64,000 bases of DNA from Fodinicola acaciae. GTDB taxonomy: Bacteria; Actinomycetota; Actinomycetes; Mycobacteriales; HKI-0501. The DNA lies in NCBI RefSeq assembly GCF_010993745.1, contig NZ_WOTN01000001.1, positions 1,305,235-1,369,234 on the forward strand. The letters run 5' to 3'. A program made the position numbers and the translations under genes. The notes below the pieces were generated by a model that was not told where the DNA came from, ran no database searches, and saw only the letters and a list, made by a program, of their open reading frames with translations. Positions within the stretch are counted from its first letter, which is position 1. The number at the start of each line of letters is the position of its first letter. Positions 7,597-16,798 of the stretch are shown piece by piece.

Positions 7597-8769
7597 ATGT
7601 CCGAGCAGCGGACAGAATTGATCCCGATGCAGGAGAAGCCGGGCACCTTCGATGTGGTGTTGCGCGGCTTCGACCGGAATCAGGTGACCACCGCTTTCCA
7701 ACGGATCGAGACGCAGTACCGCGCGACCGTCGCCGACCGCGACGGCGCGTTGCACCGGCTGGAGGAGGCCCGGCAGCAGCTGCGCGAGTCGCAGGCCGAC
7801 ATCGACGCGCTGAAGGAGAAGCTCAAGACCGCCACGGCTCCGTCGTACGAGAACCTCGGCGCCAGGGTCGGCCAGATCCTGCACCTGGCCGACACCGAGG
7901 CCAAGGAGATCCTGGCCAAGGCCAAGGAGGTCGGCGCCAAGGCCGACTCGCGTGACGCCATCGCGCGCGACAAGGCCGACGCGATCGTCGCGGCCGCCGA
8001 GCAGAAGGCCACCAAGCTGGTCGCGGACGCGGACAAGGCGGCCGCGGAGAAGACCGCCGCCGCCGACAAGTACGCGGCCGACAAGCGTACTGCCGCGGAG
8101 AAGTACGCCGCCGAGACCACCGCCAACACCGACAAGGCCGCCCGCGAGCGGACCGCCGCCGCGGAGAAGGCGGCCGCCGAGAAGATCGCCGCGGCCGACA
8201 AGGCCGCCACCGAGAAGCTGACCGCCGCTCGCCAGCAGCACCAGAAGCTGCAGGAGGAGTTCGATGCCAGCATGACCCGCCGGCGCGACGAGGCGGACAA
8301 GGCGCACCAGGCACGCGAGAAGTCCTCCATCGAGGAGGCGCGCCAGCGCGTCGAGCAGGCCAAGGCCGAGGCGGCCAAGCTGCTCGCCGACACCCAGCGG
8401 CAAGCCGAGCAGCAGCGGGCCGCGGCCAAGGCCGAGTCGGACCGGATCATCGCCCACGCCAAGTCGGTCGTCGACCAGCTGATGAACGTACGCGCGACGC
8501 TGGTCGGACAGTTCGGCTCGGTCCGCGAGCTGCTGCAGACCGTCCCGGAGGAGCTGAGCGTCGACCCGGCGACCCTGCCGGACGCGCCGGCCGACCAGCA
8601 GCAGGCCAACGGCGCGACGCCGGAGGCCCAGCAGAAGGCCCAGCAGAAGGCCCAGCAGAAGGCTCCGGCCGCTCAGCCGCAGGCCGCCGCTCAGCAGCCG
8701 CAGCGTCCGGCTCCGGCCACGCAGCAGGTCCAGCAGCAGGCACACGCGCCGGCACCGCAGGCTCGCTGA
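7597..8769 (+). CDS. DivIVA-domain coiled-coil protein
   Basis: A 390-residue cytoskeletal-type protein. The N terminus has a DivIVA-like segment (GTFDVVLRGFDRNQV, about residues 15-60) of the kind that targets curved membrane in Wag31/DivIVA relatives. Residues 60-300 are an almost uninterrupted coiled coil rich in Ala, Lys and Glu with a repeating AAEK/ADK pattern. The C terminus (310-390) is a disordered Gln/Ala/Pro tail with AQQKAQQKAQQK repeats. It resembles Streptomyces Scy/FilP-type or 'cellulose-binding' coiled-coil proteins linked to polar growth. GGAGGG at 7586-7591 sets ATG 7597. A strong hairpin terminator follows. Confidence 0.8.
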   Translation: MSEQRTELIPMQEKPGTFDVVLRGFDRNQVTTAFQRIETQYRATVADRDGALHRLEEARQQLRESQADIDALKEKLKTATAPSYENLGARVGQILHLADTEAKEILAKAKEVGAKADSRDAIARDKADAIVAAAEQKATKLVADADKAAAEKTAAADKYAADKRTAAEKYAAETTANTDKAARERTAAAEKAAAEKIAAADKAATEKLTAARQQHQKLQEEFDASMTRRRDEADKAHQAREKSSIEEARQRVEQAKAEAAKLLADTQRQAEQQRAAAKAESDRIIAHAKSVVDQLMNVRATLVGQFGSVRELLQTVPEELSVDPATLPDAPADQQQANGATPEAQQKAQQKAQQKAPAAQPQAAAQQPQRPAPATQQVQQQAHAPAPQAR

Positions 8770-8777
8770 CAACCGAC

Positions 8778-8823
8778 GCGAGGGTGGCACTCTGACGATC
8801 CACCGTCAGAGTGCCACCCTCGC
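8778..8823 (+). terminator. Hairpin terminator, 20-bp perfect stem
   Basis: Exact inverted repeats 8778-8797 and 8804-8823 with a 6-nt loop, 8 nt after the coiled-coil gene stop. No T-run follows, as is common in actinobacteria. Confidence 0.85.
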
Positions 8824-8834
8824 TCACTCCGCAC

Positions 8835-8870
8835 CCCTATGTAGAGATCTAGGTCGACCCTATGTAGAGT
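8835..8870 (+). promoter_or_regulatory. PadR promoter with repeated CCCTATGTAGAG operator
   Basis: The 12-mer CCCTATGTAGAG occurs at 8835-8846 and 8858-8869, 23 bp apart. TAGAGT (8865-8870) is a -10 box 7 nt before ATG 8878, with TAGAGA (8842-8847) as -35 at 17 bp. Each repeat overlaps one promoter element, which suits autorepression. Confidence 0.6.
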
Positions 8871-8877
8871 GCGGCAC

Positions 8878-9204
8878 ATGGCTAGTGACATACGCATAAC
8901 GGTCGCGGTCGAGCGCGTACTCGCCGCGATGCTGACCGATGCCGACGCCGACCACTACGGGCTCGAGCTGATGAAGCTGACCGGTCTGGCCAGCGGCAGC
9001 CTCTACCCCATCCTCCTGCGGCTGCGAAAGGCCGGCTGGGTCGAGGCGCGCTGGGAGGAGATCGATCCGGTTGCCGAGGGCCGGCCGCCGCGGCGCTATT
9101 ACCGGCTCACGCCCGAAGGCGTACGCAACGCGACGCGCGCGACGGCGAAGCGGGAGTCGCGGCCGGCTCGCACCGAAACGAAGCTCGCGAGGGTCGCGTG
9201 GTGA
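8878..9204 (+). CDS. PadR family transcriptional regulator
   Basis: A 108-residue winged-helix repressor of the short PadR type. Core features: LAAMLTDADADHYGLELMK, then SGSLYPILLRLRKAGWVEARWEE, and the wing PPRRYYRLTPEG. It is co-translated with the membrane protein that follows, a common actinobacterial pair in which PadR represses its own operon. The start ATG 8878 is supported by the leaderless -10 at 8865. Confidence 0.92.
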   Translation: MASDIRITVAVERVLAAMLTDADADHYGLELMKLTGLASGSLYPILLRLRKAGWVEARWEEIDPVAEGRPPRRYYRLTPEGVRNATRATAKRESRPARTETKLARVAW

Positions 9205-10121
9205 GCCGCCTGCTGCGAGAGCTGACCGGCCGAGCGATCCAGGCCGCGGCTCGGCGGTGGCCGGAGGCCGAGCGCGCGGATGCCGTCGCCGAATGGCAGG
9301 CCGAGCTGCATGAGATCGGCGACCATCCCTGGCAGGCCTTCCGTTACGCCACCAGCCTCGCCCTGGCGCGTACGGACCGCGACCTCGGCGTGGCGCCGAG
9401 CGGTGCCGGTCGCCACGTCGGATCCGCTGTCGTGCTGGTGGCTGTGCCGATCGGTGCGGCGGTGCTCAGTTTCGCTCTGCTCATCGCGATCACGATCGGT
9501 ATGTCGTCAGCCGGCGGAGCCGCCAGCACGGACTGGTATGTCGGCCTGTCACTGCTGCTGATCGGCACGCCACTCGGCTTCCTTGGCCGGCGGCTGGGTC
9601 GCCGATCGCCGCACGCCGGCGGACCGCAGGTCGCGACGTGGACAACGGCGGTCCTGGCCATTGCCGCTCTCGCCTTCGCACCCGCCTACTACATGCTGCC
9701 GTGGGTGACTGTCGGCATGCCGTACGCCATGGTGTACGGCACGGTGGTCTGGGCTGCCGTCCTGTGGCTGGCCGGTTGGGGACTTGTGACCCTGCGCCGC
9801 ATCGGCCGCGACCTCGCCGCGACCCTCGTGGCGGTGACCGGCGGAATCGCGGCATGGGTCGCTGGGGTGCTGGTCGCGGGCCTGCTGACGAGCAGCGCGG
9901 CCGAGGCGTCCCGTGCGTACGCGCTGCTCTGGCCGGTGCTCCTGCTCGTTGACCCGCTCGACTCGAGCACCGCGATCGGCAGCCACACGATCATGGTCGT
10001 CGATGAGCTGTTCTTCCTGCCGTTCTTGCTGATCCCGGCAACGGTCTTCGGGCTGGCCTATCTGGCCGGTGCCGGCCGGCGTACGGACCAGGCTCGGGTG
10101 CCGGCTCTTGACACGGCGTAA
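9198..10121 (+). CDS. PadR-associated multi-spanning membrane protein
   Basis: A 307-residue integral membrane protein. The soluble N terminus (about residues 1-60, RAIQAAARRWPEAERADAVAEW) resembles the prefix domain often found on membrane proteins paired with PadR. About seven or eight hydrophobic helices follow (residues 75-300). A second GTG at 9201 would overlap the PadR stop by the standard 4 bp and may be the true start. Function unknown; the pair is probably an envelope-stress or drug-responsive module. Confidence 0.75.
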   Translation: MVSRLLRELTGRAIQAAARRWPEAERADAVAEWQAELHEIGDHPWQAFRYATSLALARTDRDLGVAPSGAGRHVGSAVVLVAVPIGAAVLSFALLIAITIGMSSAGGAASTDWYVGLSLLLIGTPLGFLGRRLGRRSPHAGGPQVATWTTAVLAIAALAFAPAYYMLPWVTVGMPYAMVYGTVVWAAVLWLAGWGLVTLRRIGRDLAATLVAVTGGIAAWVAGVLVAGLLTSSAAEASRAYALLWPVLLLVDPLDSSTAIGSHTIMVVDELFFLPFLLIPATVFGLAYLAGAGRRTDQARVPALDTA

Positions 10122-10152
10122 TCTGGCTCACTAACCTCCGGAAATCGATTTC
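10108..10152 (+). promoter_or_regulatory. Promoter and LacI-type operator of GH172-ABC operon
   Basis: TTGACA (10108-10113), 18 bp, TAACCT (10132-10137). The perfect palindrome GAAATCGATTTC (10141-10152) covers the expected transcription start and fits the central CG operators of LacI-family repressors. The -35 lies inside the end of the preceding gene. AGGAGGA at 10191 sets the downstream start. Confidence 0.7.
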
Positions 10153-10203
10153 TAGCCGCTGCTCGGCAGGAGCGGCGGCTGGAACGCGCGAGGAGGAGCC
10201 TGG

Positions 10204-12948
10204 ATGCGAGGCACATGTGAGTCCGCACCTCGTTTGACCGCTAAAATCGCCGCCGTGCTGCTCACCGTCGCCGCCGCACTGGCGCCAGCCAGCATGCCAG
10301 CGGCGGCGGCGAGCGCTCCGTCGCACGGACCGGTCGGCTGGGACACCTACCGCCATCCCGAGCGGCTGACCGACATCTCCGGCGACGGCCGCACGCTCCA
10401 GTCTTCCAGCTTCGACCGCGGCGGCGGCAACGGCGACGGCAACTCGTGGTGCCTGCGTACGACCTCGGCCGGCTGCGTCATCGCCGAGCGTTCCGGCGCC
10501 GGCGAGATCGACTCGATCTGGTTCACCCGCGACGAAGGCAACGTGACCGCCACCGGCGCGATCACCGTCGAGCTGGACGGCAAGACCGTGCTCTCCGGCT
10601 CGCTGCAGGACATCGTCAACGGCAAGAAGGGCGCGCCGTTCGTCTATCCGCTGGTCGCCAACGCCGACCAGTCCTCCGGCGGCGTGTACGTGAAGGTGCC
10701 GATGCCGTTCACCAGCTCGATGCGCGTCACCGTCGAGCACGGACCGGTCTACTACCACGTGACCTACCGGACGTTCGCCGACGCTCGCGGCATCTCGACC
10801 TTCGACCCCAGCGACAAGGCCGAGGACGTCATCGCCAGGCTCAAGGCCGCCGGCACCGCGGACCCGAAGCCGGCGCAGGCCGGCGCTCGCACGCGTACGA
10901 CCACCGTCAGCCTGCCGAAGGGAGCCAGCAAGACGGTCGCGGCCGGTTCCGGATCCGGCGCGATCACCGCCATCTCGGTCAAGATCCCGCAGCTGGCCGC
11001 TCCCGGCGCCAACACCACCGACATCACCGTCTCCGACGAGATCATCCGCAACACGCGGTTGCAGATCAGCTTCGACGGCCGCCGTACGGTCGACGCGCCG
11101 CTCGGCGAGTTCTTCGGCAGCGGCCTGGGGCTCTATCCGGTCCGCGCGCTGATGTTCGGCATGGACCCGGCGACCAAGACGATGACCGCCTGGTGGCAGA
11201 TGCCGTACCGGTCCAACGCCACCATCACCCTGCGCAACAACAGCTCGCTGGTCGACATCGGCAGCGCGCAGTTGTCCGTGACCACCGCTGCGGCACGTTT
11301 CGACAGCTCAGCCGGCTATTTTCACGCGTACAGCGACCGTACGATCGAGAAGAACGGCCAGGACCACACCTTCGTCGACACCACCGGCCGCGGCCGGATC
11401 GTCGGTGTCACGCAGACCATGGAGGGCCTGATCCCGCCGAACGGGCGTGGCTACCTGGAGGGCGACGAGCGGCTGTTCGTGGACGGCTCGGTGACCCCGC
11501 AGATGTACGGCACCGGCACCGAGGACTTCTACGAGTCCGGCTGGTATTTCAACCGCGGCGTCGACACCGACCCGATGAACGGCAACCCTGCGCACGAGAT
11601 CCAGGGCCTGGGCTGTGTGTACGACTGCACCGGTGCCTACCGGCTGATGCTGGCCGAGGGTCCGCAGTACGGCTCGTCCGTCCGCTTCGGCATCGAGCAC
11701 GGCGGCTATGACGGCGACCCGGCCGTCTATGGCTCCACCACCTACTACTACGCGCAGGACAACCGCACGCTGAAGTGGACCGATGCGGTCACGGTCGGCG
11801 ATCAGAACAGTGAAAAGGCGCACGGCTACACCGGTGGCGCCGCCGCGACGGCGGTGGCGGGCACGTACGAGGGTTACGACGTGCCGCAACCAACCGTGAC
11901 GCGCAAGGTGCGCGCGGCCACCTCGCCGGTCAGCTTCAAGCTGGCGATCTCGCGCGACAACAGAGGCGTCGAGCTGCGGCGTACGTCCGACCAGAAGGAC
12001 GGCTACCAGAGCGCGGCGGTCAGCGTGAACGGCGTCGCGGCCGGCACCTGGCTGCAGCCGCTCGGCAACCCGGGCGCGCGCTGGCTGGACGACTCGTACG
12101 ACCTGCCGGCTGCCCTGACCGCCGGAAAGTCGTCGATCACCGTGACGCTCACGCCGACAGCCGGCGCGCCGGCCTGGACGGCCGCCTCGTACGCGGCGGT
12201 GTCGGTCCTGCCGTCCACAGTGGACACTCGATCGCCGGCCGCGGTGCCGGCCGCCACGGCCACCGGCACGGACGTGAACGCCATCGACCTGAGCTGGCAG
12301 CCGGCGACCGACGACACGTACGCACCGCGATACCAGGTTTTCGCCTCGACGGAGCCAGACTTCGCCGCCAACGAGGACACGCTGTTGACCACGACCCCGC
12401 TGCTGTCCTTCAGCCACACCGACCTGGGCACCAAGCAGACCTGGTACTACCGCGTACGCGCGGTGGACGCCGCCGGCCACACCGGTCCGCTGTCGGCGCA
12501 GGTGAGCGCGGTGAGCGGCGCGAAGCTGCGGGTCGAGGCGGAGAACATGCCGGTGGTGTCCTCGACGGCGCCGATCGGGCCGCAGGGTGACTGCTGCGGC
12601 ATCCACTGGTCCAACGGCAACCAGATGTGGTTCACACCGCACTCGGCACCCAACAACGCCGTGTTGGAGTTCAACGTGAGCACGACCGGCACGTACGACC
12701 TGTCGATGGTGCTGACAAAAGCGGTCGACTACGGCATCGTGACCTTCGCTCTGGACGGTCAGACGATCGGGGACCCGTACGACGCCTTCAACGCCAACGC
12801 GGTGCTGATCACCGCGCCGCTCCCCTACGGCCAGCACCAGCTGGCCGCCGGCACCCACCGGCTGACCATGACCGTGACCGGCAAGAACGCGTCCGCGACC
12901 GGATTCTTCGCCGGCATCGACTACCTGGACCTGAAGCTCGCGACATGA
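10204..12948 (+). CDS. Secreted GH172 (DUF2961) glycoside hydrolase
   Basis: A 914-residue exported protein. Signal peptide: basic start, hydrophobic stretch to about residue 36 ending in an AAAASA cleavage region. The DUF2961/GH172 catalytic domain (about residues 45-520) carries the hallmark YGTGTEDFYESGWYF and the EIQGLGCVYDCTGAYR segment. A linker, a fibronectin-III-like domain (about 670-775) and a C-terminal carbohydrate-binding-type beta-sandwich (about 780-914) follow. Known GH172 enzymes act on arabinofuranose or fructofuranose linkages, including mycobacterial arabinan, so scavenging of such glycans is likely. It is co-transcribed with the sugar importer and overlaps its ATPase gene by 4 bp. 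Confidence 0.85.
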   Translation: MRGTCESAPRLTAKIAAVLLTVAAALAPASMPAAAASAPSHGPVGWDTYRHPERLTDISGDGRTLQSSSFDRGGGNGDGNSWCLRTTSAGCVIAERSGAGEIDSIWFTRDEGNVTATGAITVELDGKTVLSGSLQDIVNGKKGAPFVYPLVANADQSSGGVYVKVPMPFTSSMRVTVEHGPVYYHVTYRTFADARGISTFDPSDKAEDVIARLKAAGTADPKPAQAGARTRTTTVSLPKGASKTVAAGSGSGAITAISVKIPQLAAPGANTTDITVSDEIIRNTRLQISFDGRRTVDAPLGEFFGSGLGLYPVRALMFGMDPATKTMTAWWQMPYRSNATITLRNNSSLVDIGSAQLSVTTAAARFDSSAGYFHAYSDRTIEKNGQDHTFVDTTGRGRIVGVTQTMEGLIPPNGRGYLEGDERLFVDGSVTPQMYGTGTEDFYESGWYFNRGVDTDPMNGNPAHEIQGLGCVYDCTGAYRLMLAEGPQYGSSVRFGIEHGGYDGDPAVYGSTTYYYAQDNRTLKWTDAVTVGDQNSEKAHGYTGGAAATAVAGTYEGYDVPQPTVTRKVRAATSPVSFKLAISRDNRGVELRRTSDQKDGYQSAAVSVNGVAAGTWLQPLGNPGARWLDDSYDLPAALTAGKSSITVTLTPTAGAPAWTAASYAAVSVLPSTVDTRSPAAVPAATATGTDVNAIDLSWQPATDDTYAPRYQVFASTEPDFAANEDTLLTTTPLLSFSHTDLGTKQTWYYRVRAVDAAGHTGPLSAQVSAVSGAKLRVEAENMPVVSSTAPIGPQGDCCGIHWSNGNQMWFTPHSAPNNAVLEFNVSTTGTYDLSMVLTKAVDYGIVTFALDGQTIGDPYDAFNANAVLITAPLPYGQHQLAAGTHRLTMTVTGKNASATGFFAGIDYLDLKLAT

Positions 12949-14528
12949 CATCACAAACCCGAGGAACCGGGTCACCGATCCTGGCGATGCGTGGCATCGC
13001 CAAGGAGTTTCCCGGTGTCCGCGCGCTCACCGGCGTGTCGATGGACGTACGCGCCGGTGAGGTGCACGCCCTGCTCGGCGAGAACGGCGCCGGCAAGTCG
13101 ACCCTGTGCAACATCCTGTCCGGCGTCTTCACCGACTACGACGGCACCATCGAGCTGGCCGGCGAGGAAGCCGACATCCACCATCCCAAGGACGCGCAGT
13201 CGCTCGGCATCGGGATGATCCACCAGGAGCTCAACCTGGTGCCGGAGCTGTCCATCGCGGACAACATCTTCCTCGGCCGCGAGCCGCGGACCCGCTGGGG
13301 CACGGTCAACCGGCCGGTGATGTACGAGGAGTCGCGCAAGCTGCTGGCCGAGCTCGGCCTGCGGCTGGACCCGCGGCGGCTGGTGCGCACCTGCCAGATC
13401 GCCGAGCAGCAGCTCATCGAGGTGGCCAAGGCGCTGTCGCTGAACGTCCGCGTGCTGATCATGGACGAGCCGACCTCCGCGCTGGCCGACGCCGAGGTGC
13501 GGCTGCTGTTCGCGGTCATCCGCCGGCTGGTCGCGCGCGGCGTCGCGGTCGTCTACATCTCGCACCGGCTCGAGGAGCTGTACGAGATCGCCGACCGGGT
13601 CACCGTGCTGCGCGACGGCGGCTACATCGGCACGCGGGACATGGCGGCCACCGACCGCGCCGAGCTGATCCGGATGATGGTGGGCCGGCCGATCGGCGAG
13701 ATTTTCCAGCGCTCCAACGGCAAGCCCACCGGCGGCGAGCGGTTGACCGTACGCGACCTGTCGCTGCCGGCCGATCCGCGCGCCGGCCGGGTCGCGCTGC
13801 ACGACGTGTCGCTGGACGTACGCGCCGGCGAGATCGTCGGCCTGGCCGGCCTGATGGGGGCCGGCCGCACCGAGGTGCTGGAGGCCGTCTTCGGTGTCTT
13901 CGGCCGCTCCGTACGCGGCGCGCTGACGCTGGACGGCAGGCCGTACAAGGCGAAATCGCCCAACCACGCGATCCGGCGCGGTGTCGCGCTGGTCGCCGAG
14001 GACCGCAAGACGCAGAGCCTGGTGCTCGGCAACACCGTACGGTTCAACGCCAGCCTGGCCGCGCTCGGCCAGTTCCGGAAGTGGTCCGGCGTGGACGCCA
14101 GGGCGGAGCGAACCGCGGTCGCCGAGCAGGTCACCAGCCTGCGGGTGAAGACACCGAGCCTGAACAGCACGGTCGCCAACCTCTCCGGTGGCAACCAGCA
14201 GAAGGTCGTACTGGCCAAGTGCCTGCTCACCAAGCCGAAGGTGCTGCTGCTGGACGAGCCGACCCGCGGCATCGACGTCGGCGCCAAGGCGGAGATCTCC
14301 GAGCTGGTCAACAAGCTCGCGGCGGCCGGCACCGGCATCCTGATGGCCTCCTCGGAGCTGCCGGAGCTGCTCGGCATGTGCGACCGGATCGTCGTGCTCT
14401 GCGAAGGCCGGATCACCGCCGAGCTGACCAGGGACGAGGCGACACAGGAAAAGATCCTCGAGGCGGCGATGGCGCGGCAGACAGTGTCCAGCGCCATCCC
14501 GGCTCCGAGCCTTCGGAAGGACTTGTAG
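12945..14528 (+). CDS. Sugar ABC transporter ATPase (RbsA/XylG type)
   Basis: Double-ABC ATPase (527 residues) powering monosaccharide import. Domain 1: Walker A GENGAGKST, degenerate signature around AEQQLIEVAKALS, Walker B VLIMDEPTSAL. Domain 2: degenerate P-loop LMGAGRTEVLEAVFG, signature LSGGNQQKV, Walker B VLLLDEPTRGID. This asymmetric layout is diagnostic of the CUT2 carbohydrate family. ATG 12945 overlaps the glycosidase stop (ATGA), so hydrolase and importer are coupled. Confidence 0.95.
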   Translation: MTSQTRGTGSPILAMRGIAKEFPGVRALTGVSMDVRAGEVHALLGENGAGKSTLCNILSGVFTDYDGTIELAGEEADIHHPKDAQSLGIGMIHQELNLVPELSIADNIFLGREPRTRWGTVNRPVMYEESRKLLAELGLRLDPRRLVRTCQIAEQQLIEVAKALSLNVRVLIMDEPTSALADAEVRLLFAVIRRLVARGVAVVYISHRLEELYEIADRVTVLRDGGYIGTRDMAATDRAELIRMMVGRPIGEIFQRSNGKPTGGERLTVRDLSLPADPRAGRVALHDVSLDVRAGEIVGLAGLMGAGRTEVLEAVFGVFGRSVRGALTLDGRPYKAKSPNHAIRRGVALVAEDRKTQSLVLGNTVRFNASLAALGQFRKWSGVDARAERTAVAEQVTSLRVKTPSLNSTVANLSGGNQQKVVLAKCLLTKPKVLLLDEPTRGIDVGAKAEISELVNKLAAAGTGILMASSELPELLGMCDRIVVLCEGRITAELTRDEATQEKILEAAMARQTVSSAIPAPSLRKDL

Positions 14529-14530
14529 TT

Positions 14531-15676
14531 TTGGCTGGCACAGGCACTGGCAGTGGTACGACCGCGACGGTCGCCGCGACGCCGACCGGCGGCGAGCGCT
14601 GGAAGCGCGTGCTGTCCACGCTCGGCTCGCTGCAGGGCTACGTCGGCCTGGCGCTCGTACTGATCCTCGGCATCGCCACCAAGGGCGACGTGTTTCTCAG
14701 CCAGGCCAACATCACCAACGCGGTCGGCGCGTTCGCCTCACGCGGCATCCTGGCGGTCGGCGAGACGCTGGTGATCCTGGCCGCCGGCATCGACCTGTCG
14801 GTCGGCTCGATGCTCGGCCTCGCCTCGCTCGTTTCGGCTCTGTTGCTGGTCAACGCCGACATGCCGCCGTGGGTGATCCTGCCGGTGTGTACGGTGGCCG
14901 GCGCGGCGATGGGGTTCTGCAACGGCGCCGGCGCGACCTGGCTGCGGATCCAGCCGTTCGTGATGACGCTGGCCACCCTGTCGGTGTTTCGCGGCCTGGA
15001 CCGGCAGATCAGCAACAACGTCAGCGTCGGCACCCAGGTGGCCGGACCGACCGGCAAGCTCAGCGAGCACGCCGACCAGTTCCAGCTTTTCGGTACGCCC
15101 GGCCACAACCTGTTCACCGGCGTACTCGGTGCCGGGGTCTACTACCCCGTGCTGGCGTTCGTCATCACCTGTGTCGTCTTCCAGCTGATCCTGTCCAAGA
15201 CGACCTTCGGCCGGCACATCTACGCGGTCGGCGGCAACGAGACCGCGGCGCGGCTGTCCGGCATCAACGTCGACCGGGTGAAGATCGGTGTGTTCACGAT
15301 CTGTGGCCTGCTGGCCGGTTTCGCCGGTCCGATCGACGCCGCTTACAGCGCGTCCGCGGACCCGCTGGCCGGCAGCGGCTACGAGCTGGACGTGATCGCC
15401 GCGGTGGTGATCGGCGGCGCCGCGCTCGCCGGTGGCCGCGGCAGCATCGTCGGCACCTTCGTCGGCGTACTCATCCTGACGTTGCTCGACAACGTCCTCG
15501 GCCTGAACGCGGTCAGCGACAACCTGCAGCTGATCATCAAGGGCCTCATCGTGGTCGTCGCCGTGGTCCTGCAGCGGCCCGACCTGATCTCCAGCTTCGC
15601 CGCTTTCCTGCGACGAACGTTCGGCCGTACCACAGCGTCAGCGCCTTCGGGCCAGACAACCGGGAGTAAGTCGTGA
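14531..15676 (+). CDS. Sugar ABC transporter permease (RbsC/CUT2 type)
   Basis: A 381-residue permease with about ten membrane helices. Family motifs include IDLSVGSMLGLASL and the EAA-like loop RLSGINVDRVKIGVF. A TTG start at 14531 is inferred: GGAAGG at 14515-14520 is 10 nt upstream and no ATG or GTG fits the spacing to the ATPase gene. It forms the channel with the preceding ATPase and receives sugar from the lipoprotein encoded next, which overlaps it by 4 bp. Confidence 0.92.
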   Translation: MAGTGTGSGTTATVAATPTGGERWKRVLSTLGSLQGYVGLALVLILGIATKGDVFLSQANITNAVGAFASRGILAVGETLVILAAGIDLSVGSMLGLASLVSALLLVNADMPPWVILPVCTVAGAAMGFCNGAGATWLRIQPFVMTLATLSVFRGLDRQISNNVSVGTQVAGPTGKLSEHADQFQLFGTPGHNLFTGVLGAGVYYPVLAFVITCVVFQLILSKTTFGRHIYAVGGNETAARLSGINVDRVKIGVFTICGLLAGFAGPIDAAYSASADPLAGSGYELDVIAAVVIGGAALAGGRGSIVGTFVGVLILTLLDNVLGLNAVSDNLQLIIKGLIVVVAVVLQRPDLISSFAAFLRRTFGRTTASAPSGQTTGSKS

Positions 15677-16668
15677 TCCGTACCAACCTCGGCCGCCTCG
15701 CCGTAGCGGCGGCCGCCCTCGTAGCCATGGCCGGTTGTGCCTCCACCGCCGGCGGCCCGGCCCCGGCGCAGACCGGCGCGAACGGCAAGAAGCAGTTCGT
15801 CGTCGGCTATTCGCAGTCCAACAACGCCGAGCCCTACCGCGCGCAGCTCAACCTGCAGCTGCAGTATTTCGTGAAGCAGTATCCCGACCTCAAGCTGCTG
15901 CCGATCACCGACGCGCACCAGGACTCCGGCACGCAGGTGTCGCAGGTGCAGCAGTTCATCCAGCAGAAGGTCAACGCGCTGATCGTCTCGCCGAACGAGG
16001 CGGCCCCGCTGACCGCCGCGGTGCAGCAGGCGTGTGACGCGAAGATCCCGGTCGTGATCCTCGACCGTACGGTCAACACCCAGTGCTACTCGTCCTTCAT
16101 CGGCGGCGACAACTACCAGGCCGGCCTGAAGGCCGGCCAGCTCGCCGCGCAGCTGCTGCCCAACGGCGGCAACGTGGTGGAGCTGCAGGGCATCCTGTCC
16201 AACCAGCCGCAGATCGACCGCGACAAGGGCTTCAACGACGGCATCAAGGCCAACCCGAAGATCAAGGTCATCCAGAAGCGCGAAGCCAAGTGGCTGAAGG
16301 AGGACGCCACCCGGGTGATGAACCAGTGGCTCGCGCAGGGCCTGAAGATCGACCTCGTCTACGGCGAGAACGACCCGATGGCGCTCGGCGCGTACCTGGC
16401 CGCCTCCTCCGCCAACAAGCAGAAGGCGATCAAGTTCATCGGCACCGACGGCCTGGCCATCCCGGACGGCGGCATCCGCGCCGTCCAGCTCGGGCAGCTC
16501 AACGGCACCTTCATCTATCCGACCGGTGCCAAGGAGGCCGCTGACGCGGTCGAGGCGCTGGTGAACGGCAAGACCGTCAACAAGAAGCAGACCCTGGACA
16601 TCGAGCCGGTCACCCCGGCCAACGCGCAGCAGCTCTACCAGAAGTACGACTTCTCCAACAAGAAGTAG
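15673..16668 (+). CDS. Sugar-binding lipoprotein of CUT2 ABC importer
   Basis: Substrate-binding protein of 331 residues in the periplasmic-binding-protein/LacI fold (RbsB-like). The signal peptide ends in lipobox VAMAGC with C22 as the lipidated residue. Motifs such as QQFIQQKVNALIVSPNEAA and the hinge GENDPMALGAYLA are typical of this group. GTG 15673 overlaps the permease stop (GTGA). It delivers the sugar released by the GH172 enzyme to the permease; the exact ligand is not visible. A strong terminator follows. Confidence 0.94.
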   Translation: MIRTNLGRLAVAAAALVAMAGCASTAGGPAPAQTGANGKKQFVVGYSQSNNAEPYRAQLNLQLQYFVKQYPDLKLLPITDAHQDSGTQVSQVQQFIQQKVNALIVSPNEAAPLTAAVQQACDAKIPVVILDRTVNTQCYSSFIGGDNYQAGLKAGQLAAQLLPNGGNVVELQGILSNQPQIDRDKGFNDGIKANPKIKVIQKREAKWLKEDATRVMNQWLAQGLKIDLVYGENDPMALGAYLAASSANKQKAIKFIGTDGLAIPDGGIRAVQLGQLNGTFIYPTGAKEAADAVEALVNGKTVNKKQTLDIEPVTPANAQQLYQKYDFSNKK

Positions 16669-16680
16669 CGTTCGACAGCC

Positions 16681-16717
16681 GGCGGCGTCGCAATCGGAGT
16701 CCGATTGTGACGCCGCC
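16681..16717 (+). terminator. Hairpin terminator of sugar operon
   Basis: Arms 16681-16698 and 16700-16717 pair with one G-T mismatch, 12 nt after the binding-protein stop. No T-run. Confidence 0.75.
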
Positions 16718-16762
16718 GCCATGTTGACGGCCCGGCCGGCAGCCGCTGTTAGGTTGACAGCC

Positions 16763-16798
16763 ATGGGATCTTGGGAAACTCTCCGTTGTCGGTCCTGA
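16763..16798 (+). CDS. Possible leaderless 11-codon upstream ORF
   Basis: ATG 16763 lies 7 nt after TAGGTT (16750-16755), the leaderless geometry seen elsewhere here, and opens the frame MGSWETLRCRS followed by TGA. It overlaps the start of the MFS gene in another frame, so translation of one would affect the other. It could also mean the MFS gene is frameshifted at its 5' end. Low confidence. Confidence 0.3.
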   Translation: MGSWETLRCRS

